DNA of 64,000 nucleotides, taken from positions 4,588,001-4,652,000 of the forward strand of contig OZ345352.1 of assembly GCA_977006965.1 (NCBI GenBank), written 5' to 3'. The notes under the pieces were generated by a model. That model ran no database searches, was not told the origin of the DNA, and saw only the letters and a list, made by a program, of their open reading frames with translations. The DNA comes from Phymatolithon calcareum (Eukaryota; Rhodophyta; Florideophyceae; Hapalidiales). The position numbers and the translations under genes are program-made. Shown one piece after another: positions 10,386 through 20,679 of this stretch (its first letter is position 1; every line of letters starts with the position of its first letter).

Positions 10386-11070
10386 GTGCATTTGAGATAG
10401 GTGGCAGGATCCGAATCGAAATTTTTGCTCTTAGTTTTAGACATGTTGCTTGGCGATATGTTCGAACGAGACTTCTTCCCTTGGCGGTCTGGTGGAGTAC
10501 TTATGCTGTTAAATGCTACGGAAAGAAGTAACTAAGGTAATCCCTTTATTGATCTGTTTTTGTGCTGATGCGATTTAGCGTAGAGCCAAAAGAAATATAG
10601 GAGTATGTCATCTCGTTGTTGCCGTCGAGCCAAGAGGAAGATAGGAGTGGACCATCTCGTTGTTGCAGACGAATTGCAGAACAGAAATAAGGACATTGCC
10701 TTGTGGTAGTTTCGTAGATTGTAGTTTACGATTTGAAGACGCTGAGGTTCCCATAGCTTTACGTGTTGGCAAAGTCCACATGAAGCAAGGTACATTGCTG
10801 CTCTAAAGTACCTGCCGTACGCATAGAGTGTACTCGGAAAGTCCCATCTGTTTGTGCCTATTGCAAATGGACTGACCTGCACGTCTTTTCGGCAGAAAAT
10901 ACAGCAGCTAGTTGCCAGTGAGCTGATCTGCCAATTTCAAAGCACCGGATGCATGAGAAGCTGTAAGGAATTATATTGGGCAGTGAGAATGGCAAAAGAA
11001 GAAGCGTAAATGTTGATGACGTTCCGGTAAATGCGAAGGTATACTTTTACGAAACATTTAGCGAAGTAGT
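10383..11070 (-). pseudogene. Lipase 5' remnant and its upstream flank (copy F)
   Basis: Aligns with 52270-52940. The left end still holds the first ~20 codons of the lipase (minus strand, Met at about 10452) and the rest is the upstream flank, including the block around GGCGGTCTGGTGGAGT and the one around GCATGAGAAGCTGTAAGGAA. The lipase body is absent because the segment joins the LINE fragment at about 10383. No promoter element can be named. Confidence 0.75.
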
Positions 11071-11234
11071 GAAATCTAACGTCCAAACTGTAACAAGGAC
11101 ATGCAAGTAGGGCGTAAGTAGTGACAGATTTGCCAGCTGTCAGCATGCACGTCTAGATCCTCCTGGAAGCATGCGAGAAATATCCAGAATATTCGAGCAC
11201 ATGTACTTTTTGACGAATGCATTGCTAAAGCTCT
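11071..11234. other. Short spacer before the piggyBac tandem
   Basis: No feature seen. It ends with the target tetranucleotide CTAG at 11235-11238. Confidence 0.4.
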
Positions 11235-12569
11235 CTAGTGTCTATGTGACGGGAATTTTCCCTCAATTGAGGGGCAATTTTCCCTCAATTGAGGGAATGA
11301 GAATCATTTAATTTTTGGACGCGAAAGCTACTCACTATCAGGCTCGTCAAAAGCATCAAGCACATTGATGTGTTCAACATGCTTAGCAAAACAGTTTCTG
11401 CCAGCTCACGTGTCGCATATGTAGACTTCGGCGCCATCAAGCCTTTTACATGATGAGCACACGAGGGTCGTTTTCTTAACTTGACAGACTCTGCAGTTGT
11501 TCTGCACAGCAAAAGTAGTCATCATACTAGCTGAAGTCTTCCCTTTCTTCTTCCTGGTTGTTAAGTGGGTTCCAATACCACTTACGGAGGCATATTTACG
11601 TTTTGGGCTGACTAAACGTTGACTAACATTGCGCGAATCAAATGAGTTGTCGATGAGTTGTTCCGCCAGTGTTTCATAGTACCTTCGCTGCGTCATGTGG
11701 TCTTGAGATTCTTGATGTGCGCCAGAAAACAAAACCCAGTTATCAACGACGCCAATCGCCAGAAGAGGTGTGTTAACACGAAAGGACCAGTCTTGACTGC
11801 GAACTTTCTTCTCCATATCCAAACTCTCTTGACGGCATCGATTATGCCTCTCAATTTCAGCACCGGCCGAGTAGTACGTCTCGCATACTTCAGGCTGAGG
11901 GACTGAAAGCTCAACACGTGAAGCTCCATCTTCGAGCTGACGCCAGCGCACACGCCTGTACGGTTTCCCTTGCATAGTGGTTGACGTAGTCGAGATAAAA
12001 TAACTGCGATCTCGGTCAACCCACATCGTCGCCATCATTGACCGGTCTCCTGTCAACGATTTTCAAACCATAAAAACGCACTGACCGCTTTCTGAGAGCT
12101 CCACTTGCGATAGATACTCCATTGGATATTTCTTCGTCGCCGTTTCCTTGACTCATATGAACTTTACGCCCAGTCGGAGAAGCATTTCTGCAGATTCGAC
12201 GCTTTCAAAGTATGAATCTGCACAGACAATGCGTCTTGTTCCAGAATAAGAGGCGAAAAGACGGCTCAGAACAGCTATACCATGGGCAGTTTCATCCTCG
12301 AAGTCTTTTTTCCTTGTCCTCTGCAGTGGTTACCAGCTCACGATGCAACATTATCCTGCTTCTTCCGCACGCCGAATTTTGTATTTCGCATCCGCTCTCC
12401 GGTTTGCGGTCTATAGCGATGTATTGCGGCAGCCCGATGTCGATCCAATGACCTCCATTTCCATACGAACGAGAAATAGACTCGTCAACGCAAATCAGGT
12501 CTGACAGAAATACGGTACGCTTTCTGTGATCGTTAATTTCATCGAAAAAATCCTGAACGAGCCCCCACC

Positions 12570-13370
12570 GGTTCTTTCTTTCTTTCTTTTCTTGCGGGAT
12601 TTATCAGAGCTGGTAAACAACTCCACATCCTTACGGCTCCAGTAGACTTAACAGATACGAGTGGTACTTGATGTCACAACAGCTGCCCAAGCTGCACAAT
12701 GTGCAGACCTTGGGGAAGCTTAACATCTATATCGCTACATAGCCAATCTTCAGTCGCCGTCCTTCAAAGGGATGCCCCGGGTTGGAAACCATTTAGGACG
12801 CTCACGGTAGCTAGTCATCTCGCTGCCTTCTTTCATCTTCTTCTGTCTTCTCTCCCAGCTTCCTTGAGCGTTGCGGCACACCACTCAGGGCGGAATTCAT
12901 GTACTACCATACTACCAGAAGGTGATAGTCTTCTCCCATGGGGAGGCCGGATCACAGCTCTTGCAAGTTCAAAAAAACCCTGCACTGTAGCGGGGAAAAA
13001 TTCCTGACTGAGCTCTTGGTTCCTATCTGTGACGCACAGGTGAACGGGCCGGACCGGTATGATAGCCGGCCTGTATCAAATCCGCTTAAATTCGCAAGAT
13101 TTTCTCGAAATCTTGCAACGGCGGGCTTGGGTCTGGCATTTCAAGTGTGGCAAGTTCTCGATTCGCCAAGTCCCTGGAGTGCGCGTTCACGATCGCGTCC
13201 GCCATTTCCGGCGGGATTACCGTCGGAAGGAGCGCTTTGTGCAGCTTTATCGCTGCGGCCACTTGCGCCGGCGCGGGCGCCCGCGCCCGCGCCGGAAACT
13301 TGTCTTTTTTCGTTTGTGGTCCGTTCGGTCCGGTCAAACCCTTCTCTCCTCAGCTCTTTTTACTTTCCCT
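12570..13370 (-). mobile_element. Repeat X and adjoining GC-rich block inserted in PB1
   Basis: The piggyBac frame breaks at a TTTC run at about 12573-12592. The first 220 bases match the sequence around pogo element 2 (20470-20679 and 23290-23410). Beyond about 12790 the sequence is unrelated to that copy. At 13200-13340 it becomes very GC-rich (CGGCGCGGGCGCCCGCGC) and resembles 31395-31475, including CCGTTCGGTCCGGT in both. Open frames over the block (12938-13759 plus, 13086-13337 minus) look like by-products of GC richness. The right limit is approximate. Confidence 0.5.
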
Positions 13371-14340
13371 GCCCGGACGACAAAGTGCGTTGCTCACTTT
13401 GTTGCACGCTGAACGTGATGCACCGGACGTACTCGGAGAACCTGTCTCTGTTCATCCCAGTGCTTGAAAATGAAGAAGCTGAGATAAACTTGTTCGGCCT
13501 GGCAGACTTCCATAAGTCCCTTTTTGCGCCGAACTCAAATCTTGTCATGAGAACCAGTATTCCAAAAAACTTAAGAAGCTCTGTCACAGTAGTCTCCTTT
13601 CTTCCGATTCGTTTCAGCTTAGCGGACGTCGAAGCAACAAATGTTCGGAGGTGTATTTGGGGGAACATTGTCATGAAGCAGTCACACGGCGTGCGTAAAC
13701 CATTGTCACAGTTTTCGGATATAATATCTCCGTTTATAGTTCGAACATTCCAGAACTGACGGGGAATTCTTCCTCCAATTGGACATAGAATCTGGCGGTC
13801 GAACCATGGCACTCCATGAACAAAAGTGCTTGGCGCACGGTCTGGCGTAATGACATCAAGCTCTTCTTGCGAAGCTTGGTCCCAAGAACCTTGCAGGGCG
13901 TAGGCGAGAGAGCCCGGCATAGGGCGTTCAGAGCTTCTCTTGCTTGTGTAAAGGTTTGTGTGTCCTTCTGGTGTGCTTGTGGTTGACACTGGAACCGAGA
14001 ACTCGGCGTTTGGCGAAGAAGATAGTCGACCACGAGTACTGTAAGCCGGTGTTCGAGGTACAGAATTTTGCTTGCTGGGATTCGATACAACCATTCGAGA
14101 CGAACTAGAGTCTTCGTCTGCCTTCCTTGCCTTGACGTTAACAATCTTGACAGTCTTAATCTTAGTCTTCTTGATCGGTTTCTGAACAAGAACCCATTTT
14201 CACGCGAAGGGACGTGCTCGATCGACATTGATATCATTGACGAGTACCTCTTGTGTTCACTTTTTCTTAATTGGAAAACGCTCCGCATAGTTGCCAGCAC
14301 TCTGCTAGACTTGTCACCGAGGTTGCGTTAGTGTGTACGG

Positions 14341-15338
14341 GGGGGGGGAAATTGTAGATTTTTATTTTAGAAGCCCTCAACGCCGGTATTCACCAACACC
14401 AGAGCAGCTTCCTGTTCATACTGCCATCTCATTACCCAATCAGATCACATTACACTATCATTTCTTCTAACATATGGATTTCCAAGGCTAAAAGTTTGTC
14501 AATCGCCGTTTTCGTCCCTTTTTCCCAAGATTCTTCTGCTCTTGGACTTGTCAAATTTCGTTGTAGAGTTTTCAGATTCTCTTCCGCGACCTCGTTGAAA
14601 TGTTCAACGTACGACTCTGCTCTTCGTGGTGGGAAGCGGCCAAAGAACCACTTAACTGCTAGGAGTCGGTGTTTCCTGGATCGAATTTGGAGTACCGGGC
14701 TTGCTTTCTCCTTAGTATCGACAGTAATTTTTCTCTCTTTTTCTTCTTCCTTTTCCATCCATTCCTGTCGTCGGCGGTAGCTCTCGTGTTTGTGGGTCAC
14801 CAGCCCTCGTACAGCTCGCTCGGTACTGCCTCTTAAGAGCTCATGCTCTTGCAGATAGCGGATATCCCTCTCTGCTTGCTGTATGTCCCCTTCTTTTCCT
14901 GCGTAATTTGCTTCCTTCTCGATTTCGTCCTTCCCTCGTATAAGCCTCTGTGCGAAGTGCTCTCCGAGTTGCGCTCTTCTTATCTTTGGTGGAGTAATTC
15001 TGCAGAGGGCTCGCATTCGTGCGTGCAATCGTTTCGCGTAGTTACCGAAGGCAACAGAGTAGAACAGACCCTCCGCTTGGTTGATCTGCGCTTCGACTGA
15101 GTTTGTCCATGGTGTGAGGTGTATCGCGTACTCCCATCTTCATTGCACAAGAGCCTTGTACATTGCTATGTTCTTGGTAGTAGCTAGTCCTTGCGCTTGG
15201 ACTCCCAGGTCTTTCAGTCCCATGATGATTCCCTTCGCCGCGTTGATGCGCTTTAGTGTTGCGTGGTGTGTTACTCCCGTGTTGTCGATCGTTGTTCCCA
15301 GGTATTCCAGTAGGCGGGTTTCGTGGAGCTCCTGGTTG
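14341..15338 (-). mobile_element. LINE fragment inserted in PB1, 10-bp target duplication
   Basis: Flanked by GTGTGTACGG at 14331-14340 and 15339-15348. On the minus strand it reads the end of the reverse transcriptase (LEYLGTTIDNTGVTHH, INAAKGIIMGLKDLGVQAQG), a spacer with AIHLTPWT, then RMRALCRITPPKIRR and, in a 192-codon open frame (14450-15028), a coiled-coil-prone Glu/Lys region with the recurrent RLLAVKWFFGRFPP motif. The 3' end is CTTCTAAAATAAAAATCTAC followed by a C run. Strong 5' truncation. Confidence 0.85.
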
Positions 15339-16600
15339 GTGTGTACGGCTGCACCGACCACTCGGCGCAGATCTTTTTCTCGAGGCATGGTAGATGTCTT
15401 TTTTTGTGAGTGATCAGCATATTTTCGTTCCTACCGGCGAACGACTCGGCTTTAAGGTAGTAAAAGGGGTACTCCCCACGAAGAAAAAATGCCCGCCTTT
15501 CCGAATCTGGCGCTGAAAAACTGTTCCGCATTCTTTTTATAATCGTTTTGAGGTTTTAAATCCACCCTCAATTGAGGGTGTTCGTTACATAGACACTAGT
15601 GTCTATTTTACGGAAATTTTCCCTCAATTGAGGGCAGAGATTCATTTAATTTTCTGCTAATGAAAGTTACTCGCTATCAAGCGCATCAACAGCGCCAAGC
15701 TCATAGATGGCTTCAGCATGCTTAGTGAAGCAGTTCCAAACAGTAGAAATTTCGCAAATGTAAATTGTGGCACTATCAAGCGTATTACATTGTGAGAACA
15801 CAATGGTCGAGGTCTTGCATTTTCAAACTCTGCAGTTGTTTAGCACAACAAAAGCAGTCATCATCATCTCTGCAGTCATCGCTTCACTTTTCTTAGGGGT
15901 AACGTGGCGTCCAACACTGCTCTCGAATGCAAATGTACGCTCTGGCCCGACTGAACGTCGACAAGTAATGCGCGTGTCAAATGCTGTCGATGACTTGCTC
16001 TCTCGGCACTTTACAAAACCTTCACTTTGTCATGTGCTGTTGACACTCGGCATGGTCACCAGAGAATAACAGCCAGCTAAAAACCAAGAAAATCGCCAGA
16101 AGAGTTTGATGGCCCCTATGAACTATAGGCGCACTTGTTGAATCTCTGCAGAGCCAGCACTCACCAAGTATGAATCTACACATGCAATGCGCCTTGTAAC
16201 AGCATACACAGTCACAAGACAGCACAGAACAGCCATTCCGTGGGCCATCTCGCCTTCAAAATCTATTTGACATAGTGTGCTTTCTGTTGTCATTCGTGGG
16301 ATCGACATAATCTTGACCGAGGGGCCAGCGGTACACCAAAAATGGAATTTAGTGTCCCAGGGTCGCCACTGTAAGAATAATCATATCGTAAGTTGTACGA
16401 GGGGTCCTATAGGGGTTTTAATACTCCATGAGCTGTGAGAACTTTTCCAAATAAATAAAAATATCGCCCTACAAAATTAAAATTGTCTCTGAAAATTTCA
16501 ATAGGCTCCTCCTCCAAAATACGTTAGATCTTACAGAAGCTGCAAGATTATCTACTTGGAAGCACTTTAGTTTATATACGAAACATAACTCCCATTGAAA

Positions 16601-16705
16601 CAAGGTAGCCGAATGGACTCACATAAATTCCGGGAATCTGGATAGTCGGTTATCTGTGCGCAGTGATGTGTCATGAGGTCTCGGGTTCAATGTTCTAGGC
16701 AGGGG
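16601..16705 (+). other. tRNA-like stretch with A-box and B-box matches in the pogo leader
   Basis: TAGCCGAATGG at 16606-16616 fits the pol III A box, and GGTTCAA at 16684-16690 fits the start of a B box. The second copy (in 22900-23020, minus) keeps both. The acceptor and T stems do not pair cleanly, so this is not called a tRNA gene; it may be a captured SINE/tRNA relic or chance. Confidence 0.3.
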
Positions 16706-17217
16706 CGAAACAGACATTAATTTGTCCTATACGCGAGATCCAAAGAGGGTTGTTCGGGAAATGCTCAGTCACATTGTGCCAGCGCAGGTAAACGCCACTC
16801 ATTGAAAATGTCGCCAGATGGATAGCTTACGTCTAAAACCTTCCTTTTTTTAATTTTTTCTTAATTTACACACAAAATGGCGCTAATGATAGAATTTGAA
16901 GATGCTGACTTCCTGAAAGCTGGCTCTTAAGATAACGCGTCATGACAAAAAACGTTTCAGGAAACAGGCCCCGTTTACAGTAATGCTATTGACCAACGGC
17001 GCTGCTCCTCGAAGCACCAGAGTCATCTCGGTGTGTTTAGAAATGATGGTGCAGAATCATTGGATGATATGGCCTTTCATATACTCTCCATATAGAATGT
17101 ATCAATATGCATTAGTTAAGCCTTGTTGCGCTTATGCATGAGTAAAGCATATAAGGACTAAATCTCTTCCGAGAGTCGCAGATAGTCCCACTCAACCATT
17201 CCACCATACTCTCGATC

Positions 17218-18794
17218 TTGCAGAGCGCCGCTCGTTTGAGACCGAGAATGTCCAACTCCGCCACCAATGTACCGCCCTCAACCAATCAACATCACCCATC
17301 TTCTTGTCGGAGGACCCAGGTTGTTTCAACTAAGTCCCAAAGGAAGGCAGTTATTCTATGGATGATTAACGAGGTCGAAACCTCCGGAAGTGATGACGCA
17401 ATTGGCGGTCGTACTGTGCAGCACTTTCCAACCATCTTCCGAGTAACGGATATGAAGTCCTATGGAGCCAATCGGAAGAAAGCAATCCGTTGGTGGAACA
17501 GTCGCCAATCTTATCTTCAAAAACTTACCACACCAGAGGATAAGGCTATGTTCATCCAATCAAGACGTTCCATTGGAGTTTCGCAAAGACGTGTGCCTAT
17601 CAAAGCTTTAACTGGTCGTGGAAGAAAACGATATGCATGGGTGGACTATTTACACTCTGTCCTACTGGAAGAATTTGAAAGACTGAGCGCTGCTGGTGTC
17701 CAGTTAAGCAGACGGCTTTTGAAACATATTGCACTCCGTTCACTCTCGGACCCCACATCTCCATTCGTGTCAACCGACCTTGACGAACGTACTCATCGCC
17801 CTATCATTACACATGTGACGGACAACTGGATCCAATCGTTCATGAACAGATGCAACATCGTCATACGAAAGCAGTCCGGCTCTTGCAACGGTGCAACGCC
17901 CATAAAATATACACCGAGAAGTTGATTTCCCATCATCTCGGCCAATTGGAGCGCGAATTTTCAGATGGTGTGCTGGACGAGAACATGGTGGAGAACATGG
18001 ATGAGACGCACTTTATTTTTAACATGGATGACCATTACTCTCTTGGAGTGTATGGATGCAAGAAAGTGAACTATGCGGACGTTGTCTCAGGCGGGGAAGG
18101 TATGACTATGGTTTTGCGTATCAGTGGAGGAGTGAACGCCAAAATTGAAGCACCATTTATGATTTTTCGCAACAGGAACCGAAACTATCCCATACTGGGT
18201 GTTCCTGACAATGTACCCGGAGTTTCATACAGAACCGGGCCGAGGGGTTGGATGGACAAAAATGTTTTCAACCAGTGGTTAAACGAACCGCGAGCCATTT
18301 CAAGTGACCCTATTGGTCGGACGAGATCCTTGTTCATGGACAATTGCTCTGGTCACAATGAAACGCCGCAACAGGTGGAATCATTGAACTCTATCAACAC
18401 TAAGATTCGGTATCTTCCACCGAACAGCACGCATATGTGTCAGCCTTTGGATTCTTTTGTTATTCAAAAAATCAAGGCTGTATGGCGAGAAGAATGGGAG
18501 GCAGAGAAATTGCAGCGCATGGAAGACGGAGATTGGGCATCCGGTCCAGGTGCTTCCGGCAAACTCAACAACCCTGGTAAGACATATTATTTGAAACTCG
18601 CGGTGCGATGCGTGGAAAAGGTGAACAGCATGCAGGATGAAAACGGTATTCCGATTGTACGCAAGGCTATGATACGTTGTGGTCTTGCACTAGATACTGA
18701 TGGAACGTGGAAAAAGGAGCAGCTGTTCGATTACTTGCAAGACATTGTTGAAAAACACCCTGAGGAATACTGTGGCCTTGTTCCTGAATATTGA
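17218..18794 (+). pseudogene. Pogo-type transposase with one 1-base deletion
   Basis: Two overlapping frames (17218-17925 and 17850-18794) together match the intact 525-residue transposase of element 2. The break is the loss of one T in a short T run near 17881 (CTCTTGC here, CTCTTTGC in element 2). Both catalytic regions downstream (NMDETHF, FMDNCSGH, CQPLDSF) are intact. The near identity of the copies says that the damage is recent. Confidence 0.92.
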
Positions 18795-20204
18795 AATAAA
18801 GAAAATGTGAAACAAATTTACAGCGATCTTTCATCAATTTTTGTAAAATGTTGCTGCTCACTTCCCGCGAGCTTCTTTTCGAGTATTACTGTAAAGTCCT
18901 TTGCTATTGAATTTTACCTGGGACACTAAATTCCAGTTTTGGTGTACTGCGCAGAGTACATATCGCCTAATTCACTTGATTGCACTCTGAATGAAATCAA
19001 CCGGATGTATTCGGCATCCATGTTTTGGAAGAAGAAGGGCCGGGGAAATACTTCTTCGGCCTGGTAGACTTCCAGATAGCGCTCTCAGTGCCGAACTCAA
19101 CTCTTGCCATGAGGACGAGTATTTCGAAAAACTGAATAGGCTCCGTCACTGTTGTATCTTTTCGTCCCTTTCTTCTCAGCTTAGCGGACGTCCAAGTAGA
19201 AAGTTTTCGCTCGTACCTTCGGGAAACATCGTCATCACGAAATCGAACTTCGAATGAAGTCCAATACCACAACTCTCGGATAAGAAGTCTCCGTTTAGAG
19301 CGCGACGTTTCCACAACTGAGAGCAAAATCGTCCCTAAAACGGGTATAGAACTTCCGCTTGTACCTTAACACCCAAAAAGCGCACGTATTCGGCTCGCGG
19401 TCGGGCGTGATGACATCAAATTCGCTGAGCGATGTTTGGCCTCAAGGGCCCTGTAAGACTTAGGCGAGAGTGCTCGAAAGAGGACGTTTAAAGCTTCTGA
19501 ATGTTGTATCGAAGCTTGTGCGCCCTTCTGAGGAGCATATGATCGCGACTGTAGACGATAAACAGGCGTTTCGCGATGAAAATTGGCAAGGATGAAAACT
19601 GTAAGCAGGCTTGGGCGGTACCGCGCTTTTGTCGATGTTGGCTCGGTTCAAGCAGCTCAGCGTCTGGAATGTCATCCTCAGCGTTGACAATGTTGACTGT
19701 CTTAATCGTAGTCTTTTTCTATGGATTACGAATTAGAACACATTTCACGCGATGTGACATGCTCGCGCGACCATTGATTTTTCCCCAAGTACATTCTGAA
19801 CAATATTACTCACCTTCTTTGACTTTGAAATGGCTCCGTATAATCTGGAGCACTCTTCAAGACCGCGTACTGATGCTGCCTTGGTGTGTACTGATGTACC
19901 GACTGCGCGCGGCCGGTGTTTTTCTCCTTGAATGGCAGGTCTGGTACTTCTGAGTGACTAACATATTCTCGTTGCTAGCGCCGAATGAAGCGAATTTAAG
20001 GTACTGGTGTGAATACTCCTCGCACAGAAGATGAGCTAGGCTTTACGAATATGGCGTGAGCGGTCTGTTTCGGTTTTGCTTTATGGATAGTTTCGAGCTT
20101 TCAAATCGCCCCTCAATTGATGGAAATACTCTCATTTGAGCGGGTTCGTAAAATAGACACTAGGAAATTCTTATTTTAGGGTTTTATGATATTTGTAAGT
20201 TACG

Positions 20205-20400
20205 TTTTTTTATTGCAATTTTTTTAAAGCCCCGCAGTCATACGAATATACGGGCAGGGCTTCCTCAGGTGCTGCCTTCGCTAGGGCGGCTCTACTCTTA
20301 TGACTGGCATTCTATCTGAGACCCTAGCATGTGGCCGGAGAGTAAGTGCTCCATGAACACGACTACAAACTATGGCAAATTTGTAGATGGCTTCGAGGAC
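20205..20400 (-). mobile_element. LINE 3'-end fragment (GGCAAGGCTTCC family)
   Basis: Minus-strand landmarks (GAGGAAGCCCTGCCCG, TTCGTATGACTGCGGGG, then an A-rich end) match 4690-4820 and 46250-46354. No coding sequence is recognisable in this short copy. Confidence 0.5.
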
Positions 20401-20547
20401 TTCTTCTTACACGAACTTAATGTTGCTTACAGAAAAAACGGTTGTTAATTAGAACATATTTCAAATGTTTCTTTCTTTCATTCTTTCATGCAAGTTTCGG
20501 AGTTGTCGTAGAATAACTCCCATCCTTACGTCTACAGTAGACTTTGT

Positions 20548-20651
20548 TTGTTTGTTTATTGCAAGTTATTCGAATTACACAAAGTGTACATTATTCAACA
20601 TCTAGGGGTCCTCTAGATGTTCCTGATATGGATCCATTCCTGGTACTCGCG
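20548..20651 (-). mobile_element. Short retroposon tail with 11-bp target duplication
   Basis: CAGTAGACTTT is repeated at 20537-20547 and 20652-20662, and only one copy is present at the equivalent site near 12643. On the minus strand the insert ends in AATAAACAAACAAAC, a simple-repeat tail like those of the LINEs here. It also contains the near-palindrome CTAGAGGACCCCTAG. Confidence 0.75.
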
Positions 20652-20679
20652 CAGTAGACTTTAATAGATACGAGTAGTA

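Larger units (their letters stand above)
11328..15388 (-). pseudogene. piggyBac-like transposase, decayed (PB1)
   Basis: Pieces in order on the minus strand: start MPREKDLRRVVG at 15388; an N-domain with FFGILVLMTRFEFGAKRDLW and GMNRDRFSEYVRCI (about 13450-13650); first catalytic Asp in ICVDESISRSYGNGGHW (about 12480); second in RRIVCADSYFESVESAE (about 12215); third in MWVDRDRSYFISTTS (about 12010); C-terminal Cys-rich finger CRVCQVKKTTLVCSSC and a final DSE before the stop at 11328. The layout is that of the DDE_Tnp_1_7 (piggyBac) family. Insertions plus frameshifts and stops make it inactive. N-terminal Ser/Thr-rich and Lys-rich parts are poorly defined. Confidence 0.85.
11239..15595 (-). 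mobile_element. piggyBac-like element 1 (PB1), with CTAG flanks
   Basis: Ends are inverted repeats starting TGTCTATGTGACG (left) and TGTCTATGTAACG (right, reverse complement), each followed within about 35 bases by the perfect palindrome CCCTCAATTGAGGG (11260-11273, 11282-11295, 15565-15578). CTAG flanks the element at 11235-11238 and 15596-15599. The minus strand encodes a decayed piggyBac transposase. Two later insertions sit inside: repeat X with a GC-rich block (about 12570-13370) and a LINE (14341-15338). Known piggyBac elements use TTAA; CTAG is a departure. Confidence 0.85.
16334..18944 (+). mobile_element. Pogo/Tigger-type element 1
   Basis: About 30-bp terminal inverted repeats beginning CACCAAAA and containing GGAATTTAGTGTCCCAGG bound a 2611-bp element, flanked by TA at 16332-16333 and 18945-18946. 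It is nearly identical to element 2 in opposite orientation. The leader of about 880 bases before the gene contains a tRNA-like stretch (16601-16705). Confidence 0.92.
15667..19960 (-). pseudogene. piggyBac-like transposase remnant (PB2), split by pogo 1
   Basis: C-terminal part 15667-16320: RRIACVDSYLVSAGSAE matches the second Asp region of PB1, and the Cys-rich end reads through ATIYICE and NCFTKHAE to LDSE-stop at 15667. N-terminal part 18950-19960: KLRRKGRKDTTVTEPIQFFE and FGTESAIWKSTRPKKYF match PB1's N-domain. The middle with the first Asp is gone. Several stops and shifts occur. Confidence 0.8.
15600..20159 (-). mobile_element. piggyBac-like element 2 (PB2), sharing CTAG with PB1
   Basis: Starts TGTCTATTTTACGG directly after the CTAG that ends PB1 and finishes in CGTAAAATAGACA at 20159, followed by CTAG at 20160-20163. 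The left palindrome CCCTCAATTGAGGG lies at 15621-15634. Coding is similar to PB1 but diverged, and the segment with the first catalytic Asp is missing. A pogo element (16334-18944) is inserted at a TA in the remaining coding sequence. Without it the element would be about 1.95 kb, so an internal deletion came first. Confidence 0.85.

Noticed and set aside
12573-12592. TTTC run as a certain LINE tail in PB1
   Set aside because: The second copy of repeat X has only a degenerate run, and no target duplication could be found on the far side, so the nature of repeat X stays open.
12938-13759. 273-codon plus-strand open frame
   Set aside because: It lies antisense to the piggyBac transposase N-domain and runs through the GC-rich inserted block; it has no domain, and the opposite strand carries clear family motifs.
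16601-16705. Functional tRNA gene
   Set aside because: A- and B-box matches exist, but the acceptor and T stems do not pair and the box spacing is long; kept only as a finding.
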